NCBI GenBank assembly: GCA_003023165.1
Contig: PXSD01000116.1
Span: 1 to 28,123 of the forward strand
From: Halobacteriales archaeon QS_9_67_15
GTDB taxonomy: Archaea; Halobacteriota; Halobacteria; Halobacteriales; Haloarculaceae
Length of the DNA: 28,123 nt
Direction of reading: 5' to 3'
Shown: one piece after another, positions 9,016-16,261 of the stretch
Layout of the letters: every line of letters starts with the position of its first letter
Numbering within the stretch: position 1 is the first letter of the stretch
Notes under the pieces: generated by a model
What the model was told of the DNA's origin: nothing
Databases searched by the model: none
Seen by the model: only the letters and a program-made list of their open reading frames with translations
Translations under genes and position numbers: made by a program

Positions 9016-9463
9016 TCTTTCTCTCCCCGATGGTGGCGTGTACTCTGGACAGTCTGTCAGTGCCCGTGACACCTACAGCGACGCTCGCACAGCCGTCCAC
9101 GGCCCCCACGGCACCTCGGTTTGCGTCTATCGACCCCGTCGACAGACGCATTCGATTGAAGATCGTATGCTTTTTCTGCGAATATCTCATTTTAGGATTG
9201 CTTCTGGTCGACTTCATACTTCATCTCTAAAGGAAAAGGCCCGCTAATTAACCGTTTCTTTGAACTTGATTGTTGGAATAAGATACATTACCACCTGATT
9301 CAGGGTCATTGAAGCATAAGGTCTCTTTAGCAGACCTAAAACAAACATATTCACGGAATATCGATTACAGTACAACGTTTGCGACATCTAAGGGTCTCAT
9401 TTTGTCTGAGTGTTTGGATATGTCGGTAGTTTTAATGCATTCGCAATTAAATCTGCAGCCATC
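9016..9463. promoter_or_regulatory. Divergent amt / GS-like control region
   Basis: This 448-base gap holds no convincing gene. It serves divergent promoters and is AT-rich from about 9160 to 9463. It contains three dyads. An imperfect 29-base palindrome lies at 9122-9150 (TGCGTCT paired with AGACGCA, inner TCGAC with GTCGA around CCC). A six-base dyad AGGTCT/AGACCT lies at 9319-9337. ATATTC-ACG-GAATAT lies at 9347-9361. TATA-like CTAAAAT on the minus strand near 9186-9196 could serve amt, which would give it a leader of more than 100 bases containing the first palindrome. Confidence 0.55.
9429..9437 (+). promoter_or_regulatory. TATA box of the GS-like / DUF1116 operon
   Basis: GTTTTAATG is centred about 30 bases before the ATG at 9464, the right spacing for leaderless transcription. 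The lack of any Shine-Dalgarno sequence before the ATG is consistent. Confidence 0.55.
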
Positions 9464-10924
9464 ATGCCTACTGATAACGTGGAAGCCGATGAGGGCGTGT
9501 GGTCCGAGGAGGGCTTTCACCGACAATCGACCCGAGAACCCACCGACGCGCAACTAGCCGCTTGGGAAGAGACGCATGCCGACCTCGTCGACCAGGGAGT
9601 CGAGTACTGTTTAGCCGCGTTTGTGGACATCCACGGCCGCATGAAGTCAAAGGCCGTCCCGATTTCGGACAAGTCGAGATTCGTCGACATGATGAAAGGG
9701 TCGGAGCTGTACACCGGGGCAGCTAACGACGGATTGGGGGGTATCGTGGGCGAACAGGAACCAATAGACGACGAGATTTCGGCGTGGCCCGACAACGACG
9801 CTATCACCGTGCTTCCCTGGAAGGACAACGTCGCGTGGGCACCGAGTCATCTGCACCTGCACGGCAACCCTTACCGATTGGGGAGCCGAAACGTCCTCCA
9901 GAAGCAGGTAAAACGGGCACTGGAGATGGGGTTCGAAATGAACCTTGGCATCGAAGTGGAGTACTTCCTCGTTCGTGAAACCGAGGACGGTGAGATAGTC
10001 GGCGCAAACCCCGAAGATGACATTGAACGTGCGTGCTACGATGTCGATGCACTGCTCGACCAGTTCGACTACCAGGAGCAGATGCGTGAGTACCTCGACG
10101 AGATGGGGTGGGAGGTGGTCTCGCTGGTCCACGAGGACGCTGACAACCAGTTCGAGTTCGACCTGCATTACGACGACTGTATGACCACGTCAGACCGTCT
10201 CGTCCTCTTGCGGATGATGGCACGTCGCGTGGCCAAGCAGGCCGGATTCGATGTCACGTTCATGCCCAAGCCGTTCGGCGAGCGGACCGGGACTGGCGGT
10301 CACTTCAACATGTCCCTTGCCAACGTCGAGACCGGTGAGAACGTGTTTCAGGACGAGAGCGACGAGCGTGGCCTCGGTCTCTCCGAGACGGCCTACCAGT
10401 TCATTGCGGGCATCATGGAACACTTACCCGCGATTACGGCCGTCGCCGCACCGACCGTCAACTCCTACAAGCGGCTGGTCGCCTCCGGGTCGATGACCGG
10501 TTACACGTGGGCCCCGGTGTACATCTCCTACGGGGATAACAACCGCTCGCACGCGGTCCGGGTGCCGACGAAGAGCCCGCGCATGGAAGTCCGGTCCGTT
10601 GACTTGACCGTCAATCCGTACCTGGCCTCCGCGATGTTCCTCGGGGCTGGTCTCGAAGGCATCGAGAAGGGGCTGGATCCGGGCGAACCGATTGCGGACA
10701 ATATGTGGGAACTCGATGAAGACGAACTCGATGACCGCGGTATCGAGACGCTCCCACGGACGCTCCTCGAAGCGGTCGAGGCGTTCGAGGACGATTCTAT
10801 CACCGACCGTATTCTCGGGGAGAAACTGAGCGAGGAGTACGCGGAGTTCAAGAAACAGGAGTGGTGGGACTGGCACCACACCATCTCCGACTGGGAACAC
10901 GAGCGGTACGTCAAAATCTGGTGA
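9464..10924 (+). CDS. Type III (GlnT-like) glutamine synthetase family ligase
   Basis: A 486-residue ATP-dependent glutamate-amine or glutamate-ammonia ligase. The GS fold motifs are in order: metal-binding Glu164 and Glu166 (GIEVEY), the HEDADNQFEFD segment (223-233), GTGGHFNMS (276-284, His280), the ATP/glutamate region NSYKRL (333-338) with NNRSHAVRVP (359-368), and RMEVRSVD (373-380) then NPYLASA. The N-terminal half (AAFVDIHGRMKSKAVP, GSELYTGAANDGLG, TVLPWKDNVAW) resembles the GlnT/type III group, which includes gamma-glutamylmethylamide synthetases. It is not the main GlnA type, and the adenylylation loop is not evident. The ATG at 9464 fits the TATA box. The next gene starts inside its stop (TGATG). 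True acceptor, ammonia or an amine, cannot be told. Confidence 0.88.
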   Translation: MPTDNVEADEGVWSEEGFHRQSTREPTDAQLAAWEETHADLVDQGVEYCLAAFVDIHGRMKSKAVPISDKSRFVDMMKGSELYTGAANDGLGGIVGEQEPIDDEISAWPDNDAITVLPWKDNVAWAPSHLHLHGNPYRLGSRNVLQKQVKRALEMGFEMNLGIEVEYFLVRETEDGEIVGANPEDDIERACYDVDALLDQFDYQEQMREYLDEMGWEVVSLVHEDADNQFEFDLHYDDCMTTSDRLVLLRMMARRVAKQAGFDVTFMPKPFGERTGTGGHFNMSLANVETGENVFQDESDERGLGLSETAYQFIAGIMEHLPAITAVAAPTVNSYKRLVASGSMTGYTWAPVYISYGDNNRSHAVRVPTKSPRMEVRSVDLTVNPYLASAMFLGAGLEGIEKGLDPGEPIADNMWELDEDELDDRGIETLPRTLLEAVEAFEDDSITDRILGEKLSEEYAEFKKQEWWDWHHTISDWEHERYVKIW

Positions 10925-12168
10925 TGAGTGGAGCCACCAGTACCGCCAACGAACGTGTCGTCGAACGTATACGGACTGCTGACCCGGTGTTGGTCGGCGT
11001 CGAGCGGGCGATCGATACACTCCCGGGTATGACCACAGAGACAGTGCTGACCTCCGGACCACCCCTCGAGTTCGACGAGTATGACTCCGGTCAGGCGGGT
11101 GCCATCGTCGGCGGCGCTCTCTACGAGGGGCTCGCCGACTCCAGAGCGGAGGCTATCGAGAAACTCAAAGCGGGTGACATCGCGGTCCGGACCTGCCACG
11201 AACACGGCTGTGTCGGTTCTATTGCCGGTATCACGACGGCATCGATGCCGGTATTCGTCGTCGAGGACGCGGCGTCGGGCGAAGTCGGCCGCTGTCACTT
11301 CTACGAGGGGGGCTCGCGCCACCGGTTGAACTACGGGTCGTACAACGAAGCCGTCCACGAGCAACTGACGTTCATCGACGAGGTCATGGCACCCGTCATC
11401 GGCGCAACACTCGATCACGTCGGCGGCATCGAACTCCGGCCGATAGTTCAGGAGGCGCTTACGATGGGTGACGATATGCACAGCCGAAACCACGCCGCGA
11501 CGCCGCTGTTAGCCCAGGAGCTGATCCCAGCCATGTTAAACCTGGAGCGGTCGGGCACACTCACGCCAACGCAGGTCGACCAGACCCTTGAGCATCTGCG
11601 AAACTGCCACTACGTCTTCCTGCGGCCAGCGATGGCCGCGTCGAAGGCGACAGCCGACTCCGCTCATGGCATCGACGGCTCCAGCATCGTCTCTGCGATG
11701 ACATTCAACTGTCAGGAGTTCGCCATCCGTGTGAGTGGACTGGGCGACCGTTGGTTTAGAGCACCGATGGCACCTATCGAAGGGAAGTACTTCGACGGCT
11801 TTTCTGAAGACGACCTTGAGTATATGGGCGGGGATAGCGTCATCAACGCGACCATGGGACTCGGTGGCCTCGCACAGGCGGCGGCGTTCTCGCTCATTGA
11901 GTATCAAGGGGGCTCCCCCGACCAGATAGTCGAGCGCAATGAGGCGATGTACCGTATCACGCACGGCGAGCATCCATACTATGAGATCCCGTACTTCCAG
12001 TTCCGCGGTGTCCCGGTCGGCATCGACGTTCGTCGGGTCGTCGACGAGGGGGTAACGCCGGTGATGAACATGGGCATTCCCGGCTCACAGGGTGGGCAAA
12101 TCGGAGCCGGTTGCCTGGAAGCGCCTATGGCCTGCTTCGAGGCAGCGGTCGACGCGCTGGACGGCTGA
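10924..12168 (+). CDS. DUF1116 protein (AllG/YlbE-like)
   Basis: A 414-residue protein of the DUF1116 family, recognised from segments such as DPVLVGVERAIDTLPGM, LTSGPPLEF, GCVGSIAGITTASMPVF, LNYGSYNEAV, EALTMGDDMHSRNHAAT and the closing PVMNMGIPGSQGGQIGAG. In bacteria such proteins (E. coli AllG/YlbE) sit with FdrA/AllF, AllH and a carbamate kinase. They form an oxamate carbamoyltransferase in allantoin breakdown. None of those partners is in this window. The ATG overlaps the stop of the GS-like gene by one base (TGATG), so the two products are probably made in fixed ratio and may act together. No classical catalytic motif is known for the family. The family call is good; its activity here is open. 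Confidence 0.85.
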   Translation: MSGATSTANERVVERIRTADPVLVGVERAIDTLPGMTTETVLTSGPPLEFDEYDSGQAGAIVGGALYEGLADSRAEAIEKLKAGDIAVRTCHEHGCVGSIAGITTASMPVFVVEDAASGEVGRCHFYEGGSRHRLNYGSYNEAVHEQLTFIDEVMAPVIGATLDHVGGIELRPIVQEALTMGDDMHSRNHAATPLLAQELIPAMLNLERSGTLTPTQVDQTLEHLRNCHYVFLRPAMAASKATADSAHGIDGSSIVSAMTFNCQEFAIRVSGLGDRWFRAPMAPIEGKYFDGFSEDDLEYMGGDSVINATMGLGGLAQAAAFSLIEYQGGSPDQIVERNEAMYRITHGEHPYYEIPYFQFRGVPVGIDVRRVVDEGVTPVMNMGIPGSQGGQIGAGCLEAPMACFEAAVDALDG

Positions 12169-12173
12169 CGTCA

Positions 12174-12860
12174 TCACTCCCCGCGTTCGGTGTTCTCCGG
12201 TGCCCGGACCCGCCACCACTCCCTGACTAGCGACCGGAAGTTATCCGACACCCGGTGTCCCGTGACCGCGTCGAACGAGCGGTCGCGGACATCCCAATCG
12301 AAGTCCTCAACGAGCCGGTCCTCGTGTAACGCGTCTATTTCTGGGTGGAACTGAACGGTCCAGACAGGGGCCGAGCGGTGTCGTGTGCCGAACACGCTGG
12401 CGTGGTCCGCCGACGCAATGACCTCCATCTCTCGGCCCGTCTCAACGACCGCGTCGCCGTGAAGCGAGACGACTATATCGTTGACCCCTTTGAACAGTGG
12501 GTCGTCGTCGAGTGACGCCCTGACGAGGGCTGCCGTCGTTCCAACCGCCTCGACGGTGCCATCCAGGGCAGCGTTGATTACTTGATGGCCGAAACACACA
12601 CCCAGCGTCGGTATATCACGGTTGATCACGTCCCTGACCAGCTTCTTTTGCTCGTGAATCCAGGGACGCTCGTCGGCCTCGTACACCCCCGCAGTACTGC
12701 CGGTTAGGACCACGCCGTCCGCCTCCTCAAGCGGGACGCGCTCGCCCGCCGGGAAATCGACTACCGTGGCGTCCGGGAACAGTGCAGCCAGCGCGTCACA
12801 GTGGTACCGGCACTCCTCGTTTACCTCGTTGCGAACGACGTACAGGTCAAGTGTCTCCAT
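12174..12860 (-). CDS. Class-I glutamine amidotransferase-like protein
   Basis: A 228-residue stand-alone GATase1 domain. The nucleophile is Cys89 in PTLGVCFGHQVIN, and the catalytic pair is His172 and Glu174 in TVQFHPEID. An oxyanion-type strand VVLTGSTAGVYE lies near 50-61. Domains like this hydrolyse glutamine to feed ammonia to a partner synthase, or cleave gamma-glutamyl amides as in PuuD. No synthase domain is fused. Next to a GlnT-like ligase and an amine oxidase, a gamma-glutamyl-amide hydrolase is attractive but unproven. The ATG at 12860 is chosen because earlier in-frame residues have no family resemblance. AT-rich TATA candidates on the minus strand (CATAATAATC, TATCAAAA) lie near 12906-12930. 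It is convergent with DUF1116, five bases apart. Confidence 0.87.
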   Translation of the reverse strand: METLDLYVVRNEVNEECRYHCDALAALFPDATVVDFPAGERVPLEEADGVVLTGSTAGVYEADERPWIHEQKKLVRDVINRDIPTLGVCFGHQVINAALDGTVEAVGTTAALVRASLDDDPLFKGVNDIVVSLHGDAVVETGREMEVIASADHASVFGTRHRSAPVWTVQFHPEIDALHEDRLVEDFDWDVRDRSFDAVTGHRVSDNFRSLVREWWRVRAPENTERGE

Positions 12861-12989
12861 CGAGTATCGGCCCGCGGTTGTCTCGTGACAATCGTCGGGA
12901 TGGCCCGTTTTGATACGGATTATTATGGAGTATGTCCGGATAGCGCCTGGGGGTCGGCGCGTCCCGGTACATCGCGACAATAATCTGTA

Positions 12990-13748
12990 TCAGGCAGTCG
13001 TTCGTTCCCCGTCCGGGACTGGACGATTCGGACGTGCTTCACTGAGGCCGAACACGAGCAACACGCTGCCCAGAACGGCAGTCGATACGACCTTCGAACC
13101 GGGGATGGTCGCGATACCCGCGGTTCCCGCGGCCGCTCCAAGGACGAACATCCCTGACACACCACAGACCGCCAGCAGGGCCGCCATCGGACGTGCTCGT
13201 TGTCCAGCAACGACGACACACTCAAGCACTGTATGCCCCGCGAGAACAAGTACGCCGAACACGGTCACGGACGGACTAACGAGCGACAGTGCAGCGAGTG
13301 CGACCCCCTCCAGAAATCGGTGGAGCGCGATCGCACCGGTCGTCACGCCTGTCCTGGTGTTGTGGCCTGCCCACGCGACGAGCAACACGGCGGCGGCTCC
13401 ACCCGCTGCGATTCCACCGACGGCGAGGGCCGGCCGGCGAGCCGTCGCGGAGAGCGCTGCTAGCCCTCCAATTATGACAAGCAAGGGTCCGAGGACGCGA
13501 CTGCCGACCCATGCGCACCGCTCGGTCGACGCGTGTTTTCGGATGACAATCACGGCGACTCCACTCAGCATGCCGAGAGCGACCACGACGGCGAGGACGA
13601 GAGGCGTGTCGACTCCGTTCACTCCGGTCGGCACGAGCCCATGTGCAACGGCTGGGCGGGCAAGCAACAGCAAGCTAACGAGGCCCACTGCTTCGAGCGC
13701 CCGACAGACGAACGTCGACCGGTTCGGCGTGATGACTGACATGGCCAC
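12990..13748 (-). CDS. ZIP-like membrane protein, possible metal transporter
   Basis: A 252-residue protein with about seven to eight membrane helices. Two helices carry HxxxE patterns, His143-Glu147 (ALHRFLEGVALA) and His172-Glu176 (AGHTVLECVVVAG). They mirror the paired metal-site helices TM4 and TM5 of ZIP transporters (HNFPEG and HEIPEG), although the second lacks the usual Glu after His. The N-terminus looks like a signal peptide ending ARPAVA; cleavage there would leave His36 as the new first residue, as in several copper-binding proteins. It starts at a GTG directly after the PII stop (ATG at 13742 is an alternative). Inside an amine-oxidase operon, copper or another metal is a reasonable guess; this is inference. 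No substrate is shown by sequence alone. Confidence 0.72.
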   Translation of the reverse strand: MAMSVITPNRSTFVCRALEAVGLVSLLLLARPAVAHGLVPTGVNGVDTPLVLAVVVALGMLSGVAVIVIRKHASTERCAWVGSRVLGPLLVIIGGLAALSATARRPALAVGGIAAGGAAAVLLVAWAGHNTRTGVTTGAIALHRFLEGVALAALSLVSPSVTVFGVLVLAGHTVLECVVVAGQRARPMAALLAVCGVSGMFVLGAAAGTAGIATIPGSKVVSTAVLGSVLLVFGLSEARPNRPVPDGERTTA

Positions 13749-14096
13749 TCAGACGGCCGCTGGACCGCTCTCGTCGGTTCGAATCTGGACGGCGTCTTCG
13801 ACATCGATAACGAAGACCTTGCCGTCGCCGGGTTCGCCGGTATGTGCCCCCTCTTTGATCGCCTCGACCACGTCGGCGGCGGGGATGTCCGCGACAACAC
13901 ACTTGACTTTGACCTTCTGGTGGAAGTCGACGACGTACTCCTCGCCGCGCCACTGACCCGTCTTGGCGGGCCGGGAGCCACGCCCGGAAACGTTGGTCAC
14001 CGTCAGCGAGGGCGCGCCCACTTGCGCCGGTGATTCTTTCATGTCACCGAGTTTGTCCGGGCGAACGGCCCCGACGGCCATCTGAACGTCGCTCAT
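13749..14096 (-). CDS. PII nitrogen regulatory protein
   Basis: A 115-residue PII signalling protein that reads ATP/ADP and 2-oxoglutarate and adjusts partners such as Amt. It has the core strand AVGAVRPDKLGDM, the T-loop region from about 39 to 57 (RGSRPAKTGQWRGEEYVVDF), KVKVKCVVAD, the B-loop TGEPGDGK (86-93) and the C-loop IRTDESG (105-111). Tyr54 corresponds to the modified Tyr51 of bacterial PII. The preceding conserved Tyr of Y-R-G-A-E-Y is Trp49 here. The ATG at 14096 lies one base after the amine-oxidase stop, so the genes are co-transcribed and probably coupled. It is the only PII gene in the window and is separated from amt. Confidence 0.93.
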   Translation of the reverse strand: MSDVQMAVGAVRPDKLGDMKESPAQVGAPSLTVTNVSGRGSRPAKTGQWRGEEYVVDFHQKVKVKCVVADIPAADVVEAIKEGAHTGEPGDGKVFVIDVEDAVQIRTDESGPAAV

Positions 14097-14097
14097 C

Positions 14098-16038
14098 TCA
14101 GTCGTCCCCGGTTGTGGTCCGGTCGTGTTCACACGCTGCCGGTTCCGGCGGGAGCGTGATCGCCGGGTTCTCGTCGAGGAACCCTTCGGGCTTGAGGTGG
14201 AAACTCGCTACCTCTACCGGGAGCACGGGCCAGTCTTCCGCCCTGGTGACGTGGTTGACCCCCAGCGTGTACCACAGGACGTTATCCTCGTCGACGAGAC
14301 TGCGGTCCTGTTCGGTCCACTCGGTCAGACCGGTCGTGTCGCCGTTCTCGTTCGGGTAGTCACCGGCCGCGTACTGTTCGTCCTCGTCGTAGGGCGTGGC
14401 CCAGAAGTTGTGCTGCAGGAATCCAGCACGTCGCTTGACGCTTGAGGTGGGTTTTGCCGGTGAGTTGACGTTGCTGTGCGGTTCGAGTTTGTACCCGCAG
14501 GGCCGGCCGTACGAGTTCGTCGTCTCCGTACTCTCGATGCGCCAATACTTGCCCTTGAGCGGGTCGATATCGTCTCGTGCCTCCTGCTCGGTTTCGAGGA
14601 GCGTCTCACTGGCCTTGAACCCGTTCTTGCGATCACTCCCAACAGGTTCGTTGTGTACCTCCTTGACTCGACTGGAGGACTCGTCGATGTCGAAGTCCAA
14701 TCGGAAATTGAAGTGGTGCTGGTGGATCGGGGTCTTGACACCCTCCCCGACCACGGCGAACTCGCCGTTCGTGTCGGTCGCGTCGGTGTCGGCCGACACT
14801 GCCCCGTTGGAGTCGATGCCGGTCAGTCGGACCTCTCCCTCGATGGACCCATCAGGGTAGAAGTACCAGTAGAACCCGTAGTCGTAGTTGTACACCGTCG
14901 CGATGAATGAAACCACGAGGCGACGACGACGACGCACCTCAGTGTGCCCCTTGCGCCACTCCGTGTGCTTCCAGAGGACGCCGTCGTCCTCTTCGTGCAT
15001 GCAGATGGCGTTCGGCAACACCTCCGGTTCGCCGTCGACGCTGTTCATCATCGCGTCGAAGTAATACATCTCGCCGAGGCAGTCACAGCCTTCGGTGAGT
15101 ACGTTCGCCATTCGACCGACGTGGAACTCGCCGATGTCGAACGCGTCCTTCCAGGAGTGGTTCGGGTCGCTGTCTCCGTACGGTACGGCCATCTCGGAAG
15201 CAGACGCCCGATGTAGCACTTTCCGGCTTTCGCCGTCGTCCTCGAAGCGGACATCGTGGAACACCAACCCCTCGCGAGGGGTCCAGCCTACCTGAAACTC
15301 CCAGTCGAGCCACTCAACGGTGTGCCCGTCAACGTCGAAACTCGGGCCGTCCGGTTGCACGACGTCGAGATGGTCGAAGTCGTCCCGCGTGTCTACACGG
15401 TCCGCCCGGAAGTCAGCGTCATTCGGGGGGAGCGGCTGGTCCTCGTCGACAACGCCGTTGTCCTCGACTTTCACGACCTCCATCTCGTCGAGGTCGACAA
15501 AGGCGAACACACCCTCGATTGGACGGGCGTAGCCGTTGCCTTCCTCCTCAGTGCGGATCCACGAGATTGCACGCACGAGTCGTCGGTTCTCGTACTCGGG
15601 CGGCTCGAATCCGCTCGCTGGCCACGGGTCGACGATGGCGAGGTCGAAGTTCTCGACGCCGCGCCTGGCGGCCGCGGCCTGCCACTCGGGGTCGTTCTTG
15701 ACGACCTCCATCGACTTGTCGACCTCCTCGGGCGTTATCGCTGGCTGGACGCCCGGGATGTGCTCGATTTCCAGCAACTCCTCATCCGTGACGGAGACCG
15801 TTGCTTCGTAGGTGTCGCCGTCTTGCCGGAAAACGATGAACGCCTCGCGGTCGAACACATCGCCCGTCTCGAAGTCGTCGACGACTGACTTCGAGGGTTC
15901 GTCCAGAACGACGGTGTGGTAGACGGCACCATTGGCGATGTCGTACTCGGCCTCCAGTACGTCCACCGCCGTCTCTATCTCGACACCCGTCAGCGGCTCC
16001 AATGGATGGTCGACGGCCGGTTCGGTTAGCGTTGCCAT
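14098..16038 (-). CDS. Copper (TPQ) primary-amine oxidase
   Basis: Oxidises primary amines to aldehyde, ammonia and hydrogen peroxide. The 646-residue protein has two small N-terminal domains (about 15-100 and 110-215) and the large catalytic beta-sandwich domain. The TPQ-forming tyrosine is Tyr385 in TVYNYDYGF. Copper ligands are His439 and His441 (PIHQHHF) and His614 (SFHLKPEGF). The catalytic base is Asp301 in AFDIGEFHVG. All key residues are present. No signal peptide is seen, so a cytoplasmic enzyme is likely and copper must reach the cytoplasm. The ATG at 16038 has GGAGG before it. It is first in the operon with PII and the ZIP-like gene and is divergent from the TrmB regulator. Substrate is unknown. 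Confidence 0.95.
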   Translation of the reverse strand: MATLTEPAVDHPLEPLTGVEIETAVDVLEAEYDIANGAVYHTVVLDEPSKSVVDDFETGDVFDREAFIVFRQDGDTYEATVSVTDEELLEIEHIPGVQPAITPEEVDKSMEVVKNDPEWQAAAARRGVENFDLAIVDPWPASGFEPPEYENRRLVRAISWIRTEEEGNGYARPIEGVFAFVDLDEMEVVKVEDNGVVDEDQPLPPNDADFRADRVDTRDDFDHLDVVQPDGPSFDVDGHTVEWLDWEFQVGWTPREGLVFHDVRFEDDGESRKVLHRASASEMAVPYGDSDPNHSWKDAFDIGEFHVGRMANVLTEGCDCLGEMYYFDAMMNSVDGEPEVLPNAICMHEEDDGVLWKHTEWRKGHTEVRRRRRLVVSFIATVYNYDYGFYWYFYPDGSIEGEVRLTGIDSNGAVSADTDATDTNGEFAVVGEGVKTPIHQHHFNFRLDFDIDESSSRVKEVHNEPVGSDRKNGFKASETLLETEQEARDDIDPLKGKYWRIESTETTNSYGRPCGYKLEPHSNVNSPAKPTSSVKRRAGFLQHNFWATPYDEDEQYAAGDYPNENGDTTGLTEWTEQDRSLVDEDNVLWYTLGVNHVTRAEDWPVLPVEVASFHLKPEGFLDENPAITLPPEPAACEHDRTTTGDD

Positions 16039-16261
16039 GCTCCCTCCTCTTGTCGCAGTTCGACTGACCCTGTCATCGGCTTTCACCTGCAACCATGCTG
16101 TGAGTCACGTTCTCATCTGGCATCTTCCGGTGAATAATAGTGATTGACAACCGGACGATGGTACCCGGGATTTAAGAGTTGTGGAGAAGAATATAATGTC
16201 TTTCAGGTATTCAGCCTTGTGTTAGGATACGTATTAGATTGTTCGCACCAAACGCTGACGC
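16039..16261. promoter_or_regulatory. Divergent promoter region, amine-oxidase operon and TrmB gene
   Basis: A 223-base AT-richer spacer. For the rightward gene, GTATTAGATT (16231-16240) is a TATA-like box centred 28 bases before the ATG at 16262. The overlapping palindrome ATACGTAT (16227-16234) is a possible operator. For the leftward operon, CTATTATTC on the minus strand near 16130-16140 is a TATA candidate. That would give a leader of roughly 70 bases ending in a GGAGG Shine-Dalgarno site. The classical Halobacterium TrmB site (TACT, seven to eight bases, GAGTA) was not seen. Confidence 0.5.
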
